From Takifugu bimaculatus (taxonomy: Eukaryota > Chordata > Actinopteri > Tetraodontiformes > Tetraodontidae), in NCBI GenBank assembly GCA_004026145.2, contig CP034986.1:8548929-8612928 (forward strand): DNA of 64,000 nucleotides, in the 5' to 3' direction. A model generated the notes under the pieces. That model saw only the letters and a program-made list of their open reading frames with translations, was not told where the DNA came from and searched no databases. This document shows positions 36,701-48,859 of the stretch, in pieces. The translations under genes and the position numbers were made by a program. Within the stretch, counting starts at the first letter, position 1; the number at the start of each line of letters is the position of its first letter.

Positions 36701-37499
36701 GTGTGTCTCGTGCTACAGCGAGGGGGCAGAGTCCATGTACTACTTCACTACATTGGCATTGACTCTCAATGAGCCAGAGGAGGGTGTGGCTCCAACAGAC
36801 AGCCGCCTCAGACCCGACCAGCGCCTGATGGAAGCTGGCCGCTGGGATGAAGCCAACGCCGAGAAGCAGCGGCTGGAGGAGAAGCAGCGTAGCGCCCGCC
36901 GTGAGAGAGAGAGAGAGGCTGCCAGCCAGCGTACATCCAGCCAGACGGAAGAAGGTGAGCCCAGTTAATGCTTCACGTCTTTGTTCCTGCTTCCATGGGG
37001 TCAGTCTTTATAATTAGAGCTTTAAAAAAAATCTCTGTGATCCCCCTTTTTTCCTTCCATAAGCTGTCGATGAGGATTCTCTTACTGATCCCTCCTTAAA
37101 AAGCAAGTATTTATCTTACTTTCTCATACACACCACCTCACGATTCTGTCCCTCCAGGACTTTTCAAAAGCTCCTTGTGAATTCTTTGTGCACTTATCCG
37201 TTCACCCTCCTGATGCCAAACATGAGGCCGGACGCTAAAAACGTGGCCTGACGTGTTCACCAGCGCATATATCTGCTAAAAACCACCTGAGACCATTCCT
37301 GGAGGGACCGGCTGATTTTCCCCCTGTGGATTTTGTAATGCGCTGTCTTCTTTCAGGCGTGTCTCACGACAACTACCAGGCCCGTTGGTTTGAGCACTGT
37401 GAGGACCGCGTCTCGGGTGAGCAGGTCCACATCTACAAAGGCGGCTACTGGGAAACTAAGGATCGCGGCAACTGGGAAGGCTGCCCTGATATATTTTGA
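31438..37499 (+). CDS. osbp: osbp, oxysterol-binding protein 1 (15 coding exons, one +1 frame break)
   Basis: OSBP exchanges cholesterol and PI4P at ER-Golgi contacts. Exons: 31438-31574, 31730-31938, 32025-32175, 32293-32404, 32569-32752, 33069-33187, 33384-33441, 33566-33730, 34721-34966, 35783-35903, 36050-36153, 36242-36337, 36459-36646, 36719-36954 and 37357-37499. The corrected product is about 755 aa. A short N-terminus replaces the Gly-rich mammalian one. The PH domain follows (GWVFKWTNYIKGYQRRWF), then a coiled coil, an FFAT motif (EFFDAME) preceded by acidic residues, and the ORD. The signature EQVSHHPP spans the exon 9/10 junction. The C-terminus ends CPDIF. All phases agree if the T at about 33119 is dropped; as given, GAC AAC TGA stops exactly at the FFAT core. 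A polyadenylation signal lies near 38565. Confidence 0.95.
33757..33786. repeat. (TCAA)n tetranucleotide repeat in osbp intron 8
   Basis: About seven tandem ATCA/TCAA units directly border the dispersed repeat that follows. Confidence 0.9.
33788..34130. repeat. Dispersed teleost repeat with internal (AGAGG)n minisatellite
   Basis: The phrases GGCAAGGAAAAAGTCCCC, TTAACAGGAAGAAACCTTG and CTGATGGCCGGCTGGG recur widely in fish genomes as I recall. They surround about 15 units of AGAGG (33910-33984). I cannot name the family. The repeat accounts for long open frames of Ser/Pro/Leu repeats. Confidence 0.6.
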
Positions 37500-38580
37500 A
37501 CTTGCATTAACACGGAGAGACTGCTCCATCATACATATCTACCGCCCCAATACCCACCCCCCCAACCCCCCAACTTGACTCTCTGTTCTAAGAGATCTCC
37601 AGATCACTCTCTGCTGGGATGGCGAAGGAGGGAAGGAGCTGGGTTTCTTCCTCCAACAGGGTGAGGAAGGACTGGGATCAAACTGCAGGGAGGACTGGTT
37701 CCAGTCTGAGCTCAGAAGAGGGAGGAATTAACTGCCTGAGTCTTCCAGATCAGCAGTTTGTTCCTGTCTGTTCTGCAGTGAAGATATCTATATGATACCT
37801 ACAGTATGTGCTCTAAAAAAACTCTAAAAAAATGGGATAATATATACATTTAAATCCAAATATTTGATTTAAAATAATCCATTAAAATGTCGACTGGTGG
37901 CCTTTTTTGAGTTATAGATTTTTTTTCTTCTTCTGATTTAGTGTCTTAATGTAACAAAGTGAAGTTCCGAGTGAGTCGGCACTCACCTCGACGCATCAGC
38001 TCTTCCTTTTCTTTTCGACACTGCCGCTGCAGTTGTACTGTGTTTAAAAGAAAACAAAAATCACATCGAACCTCAACGCTGTCACGTTTGTTTTATTTTT
38101 TTCCTGAAGCACATTTTCACTTCGCCTTAGAAACGAGCAGGACTTCTTACGTGCTGAGTGGACACGATGCTGACCGTTGTAGCTAGTTTATCGTACGTAC
38201 TTTGTGGAAGACGGGAAAGATTAAAAAAATGCAGTGATGAAAAGAAGTGTCATCCTTTTGTATTTGCTGATGAGTTCATACATATGCAATTCCAGTTTGA
38301 CACCAAATGGGGATAAAATGTGTGTGTGTGTTTCTTAATTTTGTTTGTAAGTGTACTTAAAAATGAAGAATAAAGAAACATTGCAAAGAAGTGATTTTAT
38401 AAATGTATAGAAATCGATATAGTATTGATTACTGTAAGGTAGGGTTTTCCTCTGTATCGTATTTTGGTTTGACTTGATTCCAAGAAAATTGAAGAGAGTT
38501 TCCACACGTAACCAAGGAAACATGACATTGTTCAGTATTTTGTAATAATGAAGAAGATTCTGTAATAAACAAATGCTGTC
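37500..38580 (+). other. osbp 3' untranslated region
   Basis: Follows the osbp stop without coding similarity. An AATAAA at about 38565 in CTGTAATAAACAAATG is the likely polyadenylation signal. Confidence 0.55.
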
Positions 38581-39787
38581 AAGTTGAACCAGTAGCTTTT
38601 CATCACATTCTTCTGTCTACTGTTTTATTTTTAGGCAACAAGATTAAAGAGTTCAAATCAACTCCTGGAATTTCTGTCATGCTTAGTAGGGACAACCCAT
38701 GAGAAATCACCTGTAAATTTAGATTATGGAATACCAAAGAAATGGACCTGCAACCTCTTCCTCTGGTAAGGTCTCATGCAAATACACTCCCGAGTGCACT
38801 CAATCAAAATGTCTCCGGGGAGCTGTAAAACTTTAAACTGAACAGTTTCTGCAATCTTTAGGGCAGAAGCTTAAAGTAACTGTCCCAATAATAAACAGAT
38901 CACAAGAGAAATGAGGCGTTCTTTTCATCACACACACTACAGGTGCCTCTTCTGCTGTGTCATGCCAGCAGATTCATTTGCAGCCAATTTTCTGAAAGGC
39001 AGACTGGAACCTACCATTCTATACATGGGGCACCGAGGACCTGGGAGCTGGGAGGGGACTGGTGTTTACAGTAATGGGGAGGGGGGGATGGCAACCAATG
39101 GACCCCACTGCGTCATAATCAAGACCCACCCTGCCTGCGATTACAGGGCAGAGCAGATGGCAGCACTATGGACAAGAGGAGGTGGAGAGAGACGTGAGTT
39201 TGCATAGCCGGCATCCAAAGCTGAGGCAGAGGGAGGAATGGGAATGCTGAATCAGTAAAACTGCATGAAAGCCCGGGAGAGGGAGGAAATGGGTACACGG
39301 CTGTGTGGAAAGGGAAGGGAGTGGTAACGGATCGGGTAAGATGTGCAGTATGGTGCTTCGTCATTCCTTTCATCACTTATTTATGAACGCTGAACTGGCA
39401 GCTCTCCTCACTAACTGGTAACTGTCATTAGTGCTTGAGGGAGGAGTACCTCCTCAGGGTTTTTAAAGCCTTGATTTGCCCCTAAATGGTTCTTGGCGTG
39501 GCAGCAAAGATGAGGTAAGTTGTTCTGAAATTGATATCTCCACTCTGTTTTGCAGCGTTGTGGACAATGTGCCCAGTGATACAGGATACCTCCCACTTAG
39601 TGAAACTGGAACAAGTTGTTTTGGTGTGGGATTAAAAGGGTGCGAGTGCGCGAGCAGCGTCAGTCCCTCTGTTATCTGCTGCAAAAACCTGCATGTGTGA
39701 TATGCAGGTGTGTAGGTCAACAACGTTCTTCCTTGCATTTCAATTTCTCCCATTTCTTCCACGCTTTCTGTGCCTGCATTCAGTCAG
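38581..39787 (+). other. Spacer and candidate acy3 promoter
   Basis: No gene recognised. An acceptor (CCTGCATTCAG) just before the acy3 ATG suggests an upstream noncoding exon. Confidence 0.4.
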
Positions 39788-41646
39788 ATGGAGGTAGACA
39801 AAGCGGTGGGTTTGCCGAGGTTGTCCCGGGTCGCTGTGTGCGGCGGTACCCACGGAAATGAGCTTTCTGGCGTGTACTTGGTGAGAGAGTTGCTCAAGGA
39901 GGAGAAGGAGGAAGAGGAGAAGGAGCAAAAGCCACTGTCTGTGATGCTGGTGCTGTCGAATCCTTGGGCCGTGCAGCAGTGCCGCAGATACATCAGCACT
40001 GACCTGAATCGCTGCTTCACTCACGCCATGCTGAAGTAAGGCGGCACAGCAAGAAGACGGTGCCTAAGTTAAGATTTCTCATCACGATGGGTGTGGTTTT
40101 TTTGACTCCCAGTGGTCCGGCGTCGGACACAACCCCTTATGAGCTTCTCCGGTCACGGCAGCTGAATGCTTTGTTAGGGCCCAAAGGAAGCCCGGAGGCG
40201 GTGGATCTCATCTGTGACCTCCACAACACTACAGCCAACATGGGCCTGTGCTTCATCACCTACTCGGACCATGACTGGATCTGCCTGCACATATTTAAAT
40301 ACCTACAGGCAAGGACAGAAGTTCAAACACAATAAAGATCTATCTGTGAAACCCACACCAGGGCCAGGTTCTCGAGACCACAAGATAAAGCCCTGGTTCT
40401 GGACCTAGTGATGAACCAATACATATATGTAGTTTCCTGTAGAATAAGTAAATAACCTTTTACAACGCAAACGACCACCCGAGTAACATGTCTGCCAGAA
40501 CCCCACCTAGATTAATTCAACTGAATGTGAGGACTGAGATGACTGATCTAGATTTTTGAATTTCAGAGGCAGATGCCGGATATACCGATGAGGTACATCC
40601 ATTTTGATGTCTCCAACAAAGAGTCGTATTCCCTCGACTCTGTCGGGAAGCACGGCTTTGGTGGGTTTTTGAAAGATATTTCTCAAAAGCAAGAAGTACT
40701 GAGTATTTCTCATCTGCCTTAGCATTTTCTGCCTACAGCCATGGAAATCGGCCCCCAGCCGCACGGCGTGGTGAGGTCAAACATCTACACAGCAATGAAA
40801 TCAGGAGTGCAGCACATGCTCGACTGGGTCCGTTTATTCAACTCAGGTGCGACAGGTGACCAATGAAATACCTCTGCTTTGACACGTGACGCCATCTTTT
40901 CAGCGATTTTTTCCCCTGCAGGTACTATTTTTGACGGAGAATACGTGGACGTCTTCACCATGGTTAAACACATCGACTACCCAAGAGACAGAGAAACTGG
41001 CAACATCATTGCAGCTGTTCACCCTTGGCTTCAGGTGAGGCCAGTTTTGAAAATGAAAAAATTCCTTTATTTGTGCAGCATAACTAATCCTCCCATAACA
41101 CAGGCTTGTCGTCCAACAAGCTCATCAGGAACAGGAGTGACAAGAAATGTCACACCAGTGGAACAATTTGAAAACATTTGTTCTTTAAACATGATTCACC
41201 ACAGCAGGATGGCTGCGGTTTTTGTATGACAAGGTATTCATGAGGTAGGTATGGCAGATGTTGTGTCAAGGAAGGTCACATAAATCACTGAAGAGCTCAT
41301 TCACAGTTTTAAATTGTGGTGACAGAGCATGGCAAGTTCAGTCTTGAATGTTGCCTTCAAGCTGTATTTGCCTGAAAATGGCTCCCTTTTGCCATCACAG
41401 GACCGAGACTTCTGCCTGCTCCACCCCGAAGACCCCCTGTTCCAGACCTTCTCGGGTGAAACCCTAAAATACAAGGGCAAAGAGCCTCTTTATCCTTTCT
41501 TCGTCAATGAATGTGCCTATTACGAGAAGAGCATCGCCCTCTCACTTGCAAGAAAGAGGTGTGTGATGGTCCCACCCATCCGGGTGCAGACAGACGAAGA
41601 GCGCCAAGCGCAGCCACAGGAGCTCGCGTCCGAGGAAGAGGAGTGA
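39788..41646 (+). CDS. acy3: acy3-like N-acyl-aromatic-amino-acid amidohydrolase (aspartoacylase family, 6 exons)
   Basis: Aminoacylase-3 is a zinc enzyme that deacetylates aromatic N-acetyl amino acids and mercapturates; it is a paralogue of aspartoacylase (ASPA). Exons: 39788-40035, 40113-40308, 40567-40660, 40739-40846, 40922-41034 and 41401-41646, in frame throughout, about 334 aa. Zinc ligands are visible: His22 and Glu25 in GGTHGNE and His120 in DLHNTTANMG. DLNR and the catalytic Glu182 in EIGPQPHG are present. The C-terminal domain carries HPWLQ...DRDF and FFVNECAYYEK. An unusual Glu/Lys run (LLKEEKEEEEKEQK) lies in the first exon. Intron 2 uses a GC donor (CAG|GCAAGG). An AATAAA follows at about 41681. 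ACY3 over ASPA is by overall resemblance and human 11q13 context. Confidence 0.88.
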
Positions 41647-41689
41647 GGATTTTTAGAAATGATGAGACTGATGTGACTGGAATAAATTT

Positions 41690-42921
41690 AAACTTTTATT
41701 TGGATTGCAAAACGCATGTGCATGCTCACACACCCCCACGGTATCCACATCTCAACACGTTAACAAACAACACCTCCATTGAGGAGCCACAAAAGCATAA
41801 AGTCATGTTCTCCAAAATTGTCATTTCTAGTTTACTCCTTTTTGTAAAAGCCTTGAATTCAGAGATCAGACTTATTGTTGGAGCCGATTTCACATTTAGA
41901 ATCCATATTCTTTCCCCCAAATGTCTCCAATCCTCTTCCACGCAACTATACAAATAAAATGAATTTTGAAAAAGAGAAAAAAGATTAAAAATATATAATC
42001 CTCCACTTGTATGGCCTGGCCTTCAAGGTATTAGCTGTCCTTTTTCTATTCTTCATTCTATGACACATTAGGGTATTTATTTAATCCAAAAATAGAAATT
42101 TACTGTCAACCAATATGGAAATATTCAGGATATGTATGCGAAGGAATACTATAGCTCATCACATGGCATTTATACAACATTCATTATGCCCAACAGGAGA
42201 ATGCTGCTTCCACTAAATCGTTTAGAACCAATGACAAAATGAATAAATAACAGGGAATGAATACAAATAATAAAGAATCAGAACACACATGAAATGAAAA
42301 ACAACTTCAATGACCAAGCAAGTGTAAAAAGAGAAATAAAGTCGCCTTCCTACAAAAGATATTAAAAATGAGCTGAGAACAGTGCAGCATGTAAAATATC
42401 CTGTTTTATTTTATTTATTTTTTATTGCAGCACAGTTTGGCTGCAGCAAAAGCAATAAAATGACCACGAACAGATCAATGTTAATTGAGTTTGACAACAA
42501 ACGTGAGCATGAATCGATTGGCAGTCTCTGTCACAGTTGTAACCAAGCCAAAATCCACGGAACATCAATTGAAAACAATAAAACCTGAAATGCAAGAGCA
42601 CAACAACACTGCAGTGCTGCTATTTTTAAAGTTCCACGGAAAGGTATGGGGCGCTCAGGAATGTCAGGAATGTGAGAAACAATGTGTTTTATGTGCTGCA
42701 CCAGGTCCAATACCCATTAATAGTTGGGTCAAAACTGGTTTCTAATCAAGGTCCTGAACTGAAACTAAACCTTTTTTTAATGCAGCAGATAGGATCATTC
42801 CCACAGAGGACATGCACTTTAATCCATCAGCCGACAGAGATTAACCCACATCCTCGGCCCCAGAGATCAGAATAAAAAATATCTTGGTGTCAGGGATGAG
42901 GATGAACTTCTAACTCTTCGT
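41690..42921. other. Converging 3' ends of acy3 (+) and cldnd1 (-)
   Basis: No gene recognised. TTTATT runs near 42405-42425 could be the minus-strand polyadenylation signal of cldnd1. Confidence 0.45.
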
Positions 42922-45410
42922 CTACGCCACCCGGTAGGCCGACATGCGATAGTAGCTCTGGCTGTGACTGCGTGCTGCCCACACCAGCAGGGCAGCGGCC
43001 ATCATGTGGAGCGGTGAGGAGATGAGGGCCAGGTAGAGGGACCAGCCCAGAGAGCCGTCTACCTTGTCGGGAAGCATGGATACCCGGTGAAGCAGGTCCA
43101 TCCCTGCCAGATGGCAGCACACTGTAGCTAAAGTACACAGACCTGCAGAGCAACAAAATAATAGAACTATCTCAGAAGACATGAACAGTTTTCTGCCCTT
43201 TTTAAAATCTTTTACTGAGCGTCGGTCTTCTTTTGCCCGGAATGTTAAATGTAACATATTAGGCTAGCACAAAACACTCTAAAAGGCTTGCTGCCATGTG
43301 ACGTTGCCCGAGGACTTCAGTTAATGTACCAACACGGACTGATAAAAACTAACACCTGAGGTATCCATGATTTTCCGAGAGTTTCCATTAAAAAAAGCAT
43401 TTTGGCCTTTTCGAGATCACCTTCAGCTAAGCGACCATGTCATCCCGGAAATAATGTAGTGTTTGTGTTGTTTGGCCTGAGTTTTCTTTTCTTTTTGTCC
43501 TGGTATTTGTTCCAACAATTGCCGAATATTCTGCCGAGCTAAACAATTTTAAGAACTTCCCATGTAAATAGTAGTAGTAGTAGTTCTCAGCTTTCAAATG
43601 TTGGTTCCACCCTCCTATTTTACCAGCTAGCAGTTGAAGTATTCCGATGCCAAGGGTAGGAGCAAAGCTTCGGCATAGGCATGCACAGAAACCAGTTAGA
43701 CCGGCAAGCACGACCAGACCCAATGAAACCAATGGCAAGAGAAACTGACACCTCCACAAGTCTGTGCATAATGAGAAATGTGTTAGCAACTGACGTTTTT
43801 ACACATCAGCAAATGTTTGGAAAATGGCTTCAGGAAGAACCTAAAAGTAGGGCAGGCTCGTGTGCCCCAACTCACAGGTTCGCAGAAGGTCCTCTCCACT
43901 GTTGTGGTTTCCAGGTTCTTTATATTTTGGCGTGAACTGCTGAGGTAGAGTGAAGCTTCGACACTCCAACACCATCTTAGCATCTAAAAAAAACAAATAC
44001 AGTCCAGTCAATACGGATTTCAAAACTTAACACAATACTGCTCTGACACCTTGTAATTTTGGGTCCAGTTTGCGAAGGTAGCTAGAATTTAATACATTAA
44101 CTTTACTTGTGCTTTTTGGGATTTTGAATACAGATATTTTACTCTTAATATTTGATGAAAATGTTAGTGGGACCAGCCCAGAACATTTGTAAGGAACACA
44201 AAAGCAAAAGCAAGGTTAAGTGTAGGATTAAAGATGTACGTGCATCGTGAGGTGTGGCTCCATCAATCATGTCATAAATTAGCTGAGTCAAACTATTCCA
44301 AACCCTTTTCTAAAATGCATCATGTCTGTTACTGGCCTCTCTCAAAATTCCACTTTCTTAAAATCATAGTTACATACCAACATTAAAACGAGCCATTTGA
44401 AATGTGCTAATATTTTTTGCATCTAAAGAGGTTGAATAATTAAATCCTAAAATTGTTTGGTTTAAATGTAAAATTATATATAAAAATACTTTTTTAAAGT
44501 CTGGATTTTCATGAAATATTCCCATTCCAAACCAAGCATTAAGCCTTAAAGCATTTTTTCAAGTTTTTCTGTTGTGTCCAACAAACAGTGTTGTGACTTC
44601 TAAAAGTTGAACATTATCACCAATGAAGGAGCAGAACAGAGAAGCTAGCTGGCTGGGCCATGTTCTCAACCACATTTGTTCAACACCTTCAGTATGAACT
44701 GGCACAGCAGGTGGATTTGGTAAGATGAATCTGATAGTGTGTCTCTCTGGATGCTTGAAAATCTAACATCTTCCTTATGATTTTGACTGTTACCAGACAT
44801 TTCACAGTTTTGCTTTTGCCCTATTATCGTTTAATATTATCACTGACCATGTTGGAGCTAAATTTAAATGACTCTTATTTTTAGACACTTAAAACAAATT
44901 TGACAAAACTAAGGAGAGGAACTCACAATAAACCATTTTTGCTTTTTTCAATTTTTTTTTTTAAATTATTGGTGCTGTCCCTCTCTGAACTGCACATGAC
45001 CTATAACTAGCAATGATCATCACTTGGTGTCAGCTCTCCAGGAAGTAGGAGGAGATGGACTGATGGCAGCCTGGAATCTTCTGACAGATGACTAATTTGT
45101 GTGAATATGTACACATACCTGGCTCCTTGTACCAATGAGCGCTGTTGGGGACGAGCACACAGCGCCACCAGAGGCTCACAGTCCCGTTGAGACGGAATAA
45201 GGTGTCGCTGTAGGTTTTCTCATCGAACTCCCCGTCAATAAACTCCTCGTATAGGAAGCGAAGCTCGGACGCGTTGGCCTCGCCGCGCACGGCGGGGCTG
45301 CTGTACTGGTACCAGTGCTGCGTCCCGATGGCCACCGACAGATACACAGTGGCCAGGATGCTCAGCACGCAGGCGATCACCAAAGCTGTGGCGTAGCGGT
45401 TGTCCACCAT
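42922..45410 (-). CDS. cldnd1: cldnd1, claudin domain-containing protein 1 (4 coding exons)
   Basis: CLDND1 is a four-pass membrane protein of the PMP22/claudin family found at cell junctions. Exons: 45119-45410, 43876-43983, 43624-43761 and 42922-43142, all in phase, 252 aa (human about 253). Four hydrophobic helices are visible: residues about 6-30 (TALVIACVLSILATVYLSV), CQFLLPLVSLGLVVLAGL, the ILQLLAGLCTLATVC segment, and LYLALISSPLHMMAAALLVW. The extracellular loop has the claudin-like W...LW..C (LNGTVSLWWRC) with a glycosylation site. PGNHNSGEDLLRTYLWRCQF and the C-terminal YRVA match the recalled human protein. No frame breaks. Confidence 0.95.
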
Positions 45411-46760
45411 TGTTCCCTGTGAAGGGTGCGCGTCAAAGAGGATTAAGGGACGTCACTTGACGTTAGCGCTGCACTCGTGCTGCGCTTCAGTTCGGTCAAT
45501 CTACCACGACGTTGCCGCTCACGCGACTTCCCAAGCACTGCAAAACAAAGTGCACATTAACCAGCCAGGGTCTTTTATTTTAATGATCGATAATCATCTC
45601 CAGCGCTGCTCTTGGAGTATGGAGCCCTGTAGGCCGGCTTGGGCGCGCCATCTGTTCGCTTGTCCCACTTCCACATATGGTCCCGGCGCAGTGACGGAGA
45701 CCACAGCCGGTGTTTTACAATGAGACGCGGTTGTCAATGACAACGCGAAAATCTCCCCGTCAAAAATACTCGTAAAAACTCGCGCAAACTCTGTGGTCAG
45801 TTGGATGATGGCAGACGTAATCGCACTAATCCACTCGTTTTCCTCCGATGGTTCAGCGGATGTAGTGGCAATATAAAATCCAAATTGTAATGTTTGTAGA
45901 ATTTATTTTTCCTGCTAGTTACCAAACTGAAGATCACCATTTTGAATAAAATTATTTGTCAGCCGGGAGGCAAGGCTGTTTTACAGATTTCCAAATTTAA
46001 CATGCAATTTACAAGACATGGTGCACATTTGATGACTTCATTTATCTAATTATACTGGCAATAAAATGACAATTTAAAGGAACATAGCTGAGCACAGGCT
46101 CATGTGTGCACATTGCTCTGAGCCCTCGGAAGACAACAGCTGTGTTGCCACAAAGGTTTAGTCATAATTCTTCTGAGTGTCTGACAGGAAAAACAATAAA
46201 TATACGGGTACAGCTAAAGGAACTACAGCGTTCCCTTATTGCTAGATGTGAACAAAAGTGATTCACAGTGATGGGAGGACAAAATATTCAGGCATCTTCA
46301 TGCAATTATTAGATAAGCCGTGATGGAAAATATTTCTCAAGATAGAAATAGAAGACAAAAAACATACTAGTCGAAATTTAAACATTCTGTATTAGAGTGA
46401 TTTGAAAGTTTTAATACATCAACTCAAAATATAGCTGCAGATGATGAAATAAAATGTGGAAAGATAGATAAGTGCTCATTTGAACCACTAACCTCATCAC
46501 CTTTAAAGTAAACTTGTTTGGCTCAGTAACTACTGTGCTACTTCAGAAAGACTGGACAAATATGTGACACATATCAATCCAATTTTTTTTATTAAAACAA
46601 TTCAACATATTATTTTTCACAACCAAATGTTAAATGCAAATGTATGGCAAAAAGTTCTAAGCAAAAAAGTAGAACCTTCATTGACCACCAGTAACAAGTT
46701 CAACATTTTCTAAAACTATTGACAAAAATATTTTCTTTTTCAAAGATACAAACTTCCCTT
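45411..46760. other. cldnd1 promoter region and AT-rich spacer
   Basis: The 45420-45720 part is CpG-containing and is the likely cldnd1 promoter and 5' UTR. The rest is AT-rich with nothing recognised. Confidence 0.45.
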
Positions 46761-46763
46761 TTT

Positions 46764-48408
46764 CTACTGTTGACTTAACAGTAGCCATGACAACATTGCC
46801 AGGAAGAATGCAGTGATGATACTGAGCTTGTGGTTGACTCCATTTGAAGCTGTACGCAAGGAGAAAAAGGTGAATCAGGCAGAAGTGAATCAGGCAGGTC
46901 TGCAACCTTTGGAATTTTTGATAAAATTCTGCTCATACCTATGCCATCCACAGAGATAGAGCTACCCTCAATGTCAAACCCAATGACAATCAAAGAAGCA
47001 TTAATCAAAACATTTGCAATCTCGGTGTGATGAGGGACAGATGTCCTGTCAAAGCTGAGCATCATATCATTGATGACTGAGCCATTCCTGCAGAAACAGG
47101 GAGGAAACTTTAGAGAAGTTTTGTGTTACTGACTAAAAGATACTTACCGGAACATTTTCACAAAGCAGTGATTAAATTGGCGACTAAATTTTCCTCTGTA
47201 GATAGCAGTACACTGCAAAGAACAAGGTCACCACACTTTACAATATTGAAGGATAACCTCCAAAAAACAATCAATCAAAGATGACTCAGTCTTCAATACC
47301 CGCCTTTCAAGGCCTTGATATAGGGAATTGTTGGGTTGAAGGAGTTCATCTCTATAAAGTTCTAAGGGTAATTTGAATAACATAACATATGTTTGTTCAG
47401 AAACATTAGTGGTAGCAACTGAGGTTAGAGTTGTTGGAATAGTAGGACGTGTTGCCATGCTAGTTATAGATGCCAATGTGGTATCTGAAGTTTTGGCAGA
47501 AGATGTTATGCTTGTCACAACAGAAAAAGTAAATGTTGTCTCCACACTAGATGAAGAAATATATGTGGGTGGGATGATTATGGGAGTTGTGGTACTTGTT
47601 GGCAATAAAGTTGAAGGAACTAATGTTTTTTCTGCAGGCGTGGTGGATCCAGTATTGCTTAAAGCAGATGTTGTGGTCTGCACTACAGGAGTTGCCAAAG
47701 CTGTGCTCGTTTGGATTGTAGTTGTTGTGGGAGCAGTGGAACCAGTAGCCGTTCTTGTTGGTTTTGCTGTTATGACTTCTGTAGTTGTGGGATTACTGGT
47801 AGTTGTTGCCACTGTACTCTTTGGAACTGTTGTCGTTTTTCGAATTGTTTCTAAAGAAGTTGTAGGTCCTGTACTGCTAGTCGGTGGTGTTGTTGTTTTT
47901 ATAGTTGTCTTTGCAGGAGTGAAGGGTCCTGCACTGTTCGAAAAAGATGTGGTCTCCACACCAGGTGCTGCTGAAGCTGTCCTCGTTTGGATTATAGTTG
48001 TTGTGGGAGCAGTGGAAACAATTGCAGTTGTTGTTTGCTGCATTGTTACTGCAGTTGTTGTTGGTGAATTACTGGTACTTGTTGTAACTGCACTAATGCG
48101 AGCTGTTGTTCTAGTGGTTTCTGTCGAGTCTGTTTCAGTTTGTTGTGGCATTGATATTGTTGTTGTTTTTTAGTATTTGTACTTGTTTCTAGAGTTCTCA
48201 AAGCTGATGTTGACTTTCTTCTTGTTGGATCAGTGGTGGTTATTTTTGTGTTTGTGGTATGTTGTGCCTTTAATGTAGTTGTTGGAAAAACAGTATTTTT
48301 TGCCTCCATCGTAATTCCTTTAATCACAGTGCATGTTTGAGCGGACGGTTGATTCATAGTTGTTATGGATGTCGCATTATTTGCTTTTTTAGTGTGTATA
48401 TGTTTTTT
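46764..48408 (-). CDS. Mucin-like SEA-domain protein with GPI-signal-like C-terminus (copy A; 5' end unresolved)
   Basis: A large exon (47300 to about 48400) encodes a Thr/Ser/Pro-rich mucin segment with two imperfect repeats of about 95 residues (compare VSTAPTTTIIQT with GSTAPTTTTIQT), then the SEA start YVMLFKLPLELYRDELLQP. It splices to 47148-47212 (CTAIYRGKFSRQFNHCFV), 46939-47087 (NGSVINDMMLSFDRT, VLINAS) and 46764-46849. That last exon ends in a hydrophobic tail (SIITAFFLAMLSWLLLS) and QQ stop, which fits a GPI-attachment signal. SEA domains usually sit next to the membrane in mucins and may self-cleave at G|S; here the site reads NGSVIND. The frame breaks once (-1) in an A6 run near 48165; the other frame continues Thr-rich to about 48357. 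No signal-peptide exon was found. Function unknown; a surface or mucosal glycoprotein is inferred. Confidence 0.72.
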
Positions 48409-48859
48409 TTAGCAACTATTAAATTGAAACAAAGAACATTGTATAATTTCAAATTCTGTGTTAAATAATTAAAAAAAAACTCAAAAGAAGTACATTTTTC
48501 CTCATTTACCATGTTTTTAATGTCATTATAAAATATAATTTCCTCTTTTTAATTTGCAAAATTATGAGATTCATCATTTGTTAAAATACAATTACAGTCC
48601 TGTTTTTGCATGTTTTAACAGTTTAATTCCGTTACAAGCATGTTTATACATTTGTGTGCAATTACTTAGTGATTTTTTGTATATTCATTTCATATTTGAG
48701 AAAGACTTTGGAATTAATTAGGATATTTCCATACTGTGTTGCTCTGAGCTTAATTTTTTTACCTTCTAAAAAATTAGAGCAAACAGCATCACGATTGGAG
48801 ATCTATTTACAATAATTTAATGTACATTATTTGAGGCACTTACTGAATAATATCAAGAA

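Noticed and set aside
47373..48173. 266-codon plus-strand frame rich in Val and Gly
   Set aside because: It is the shadow of the Thr-rich mucin exon on the other strand (ACA/ACT become TGT/AGT, giving Val-rich text).
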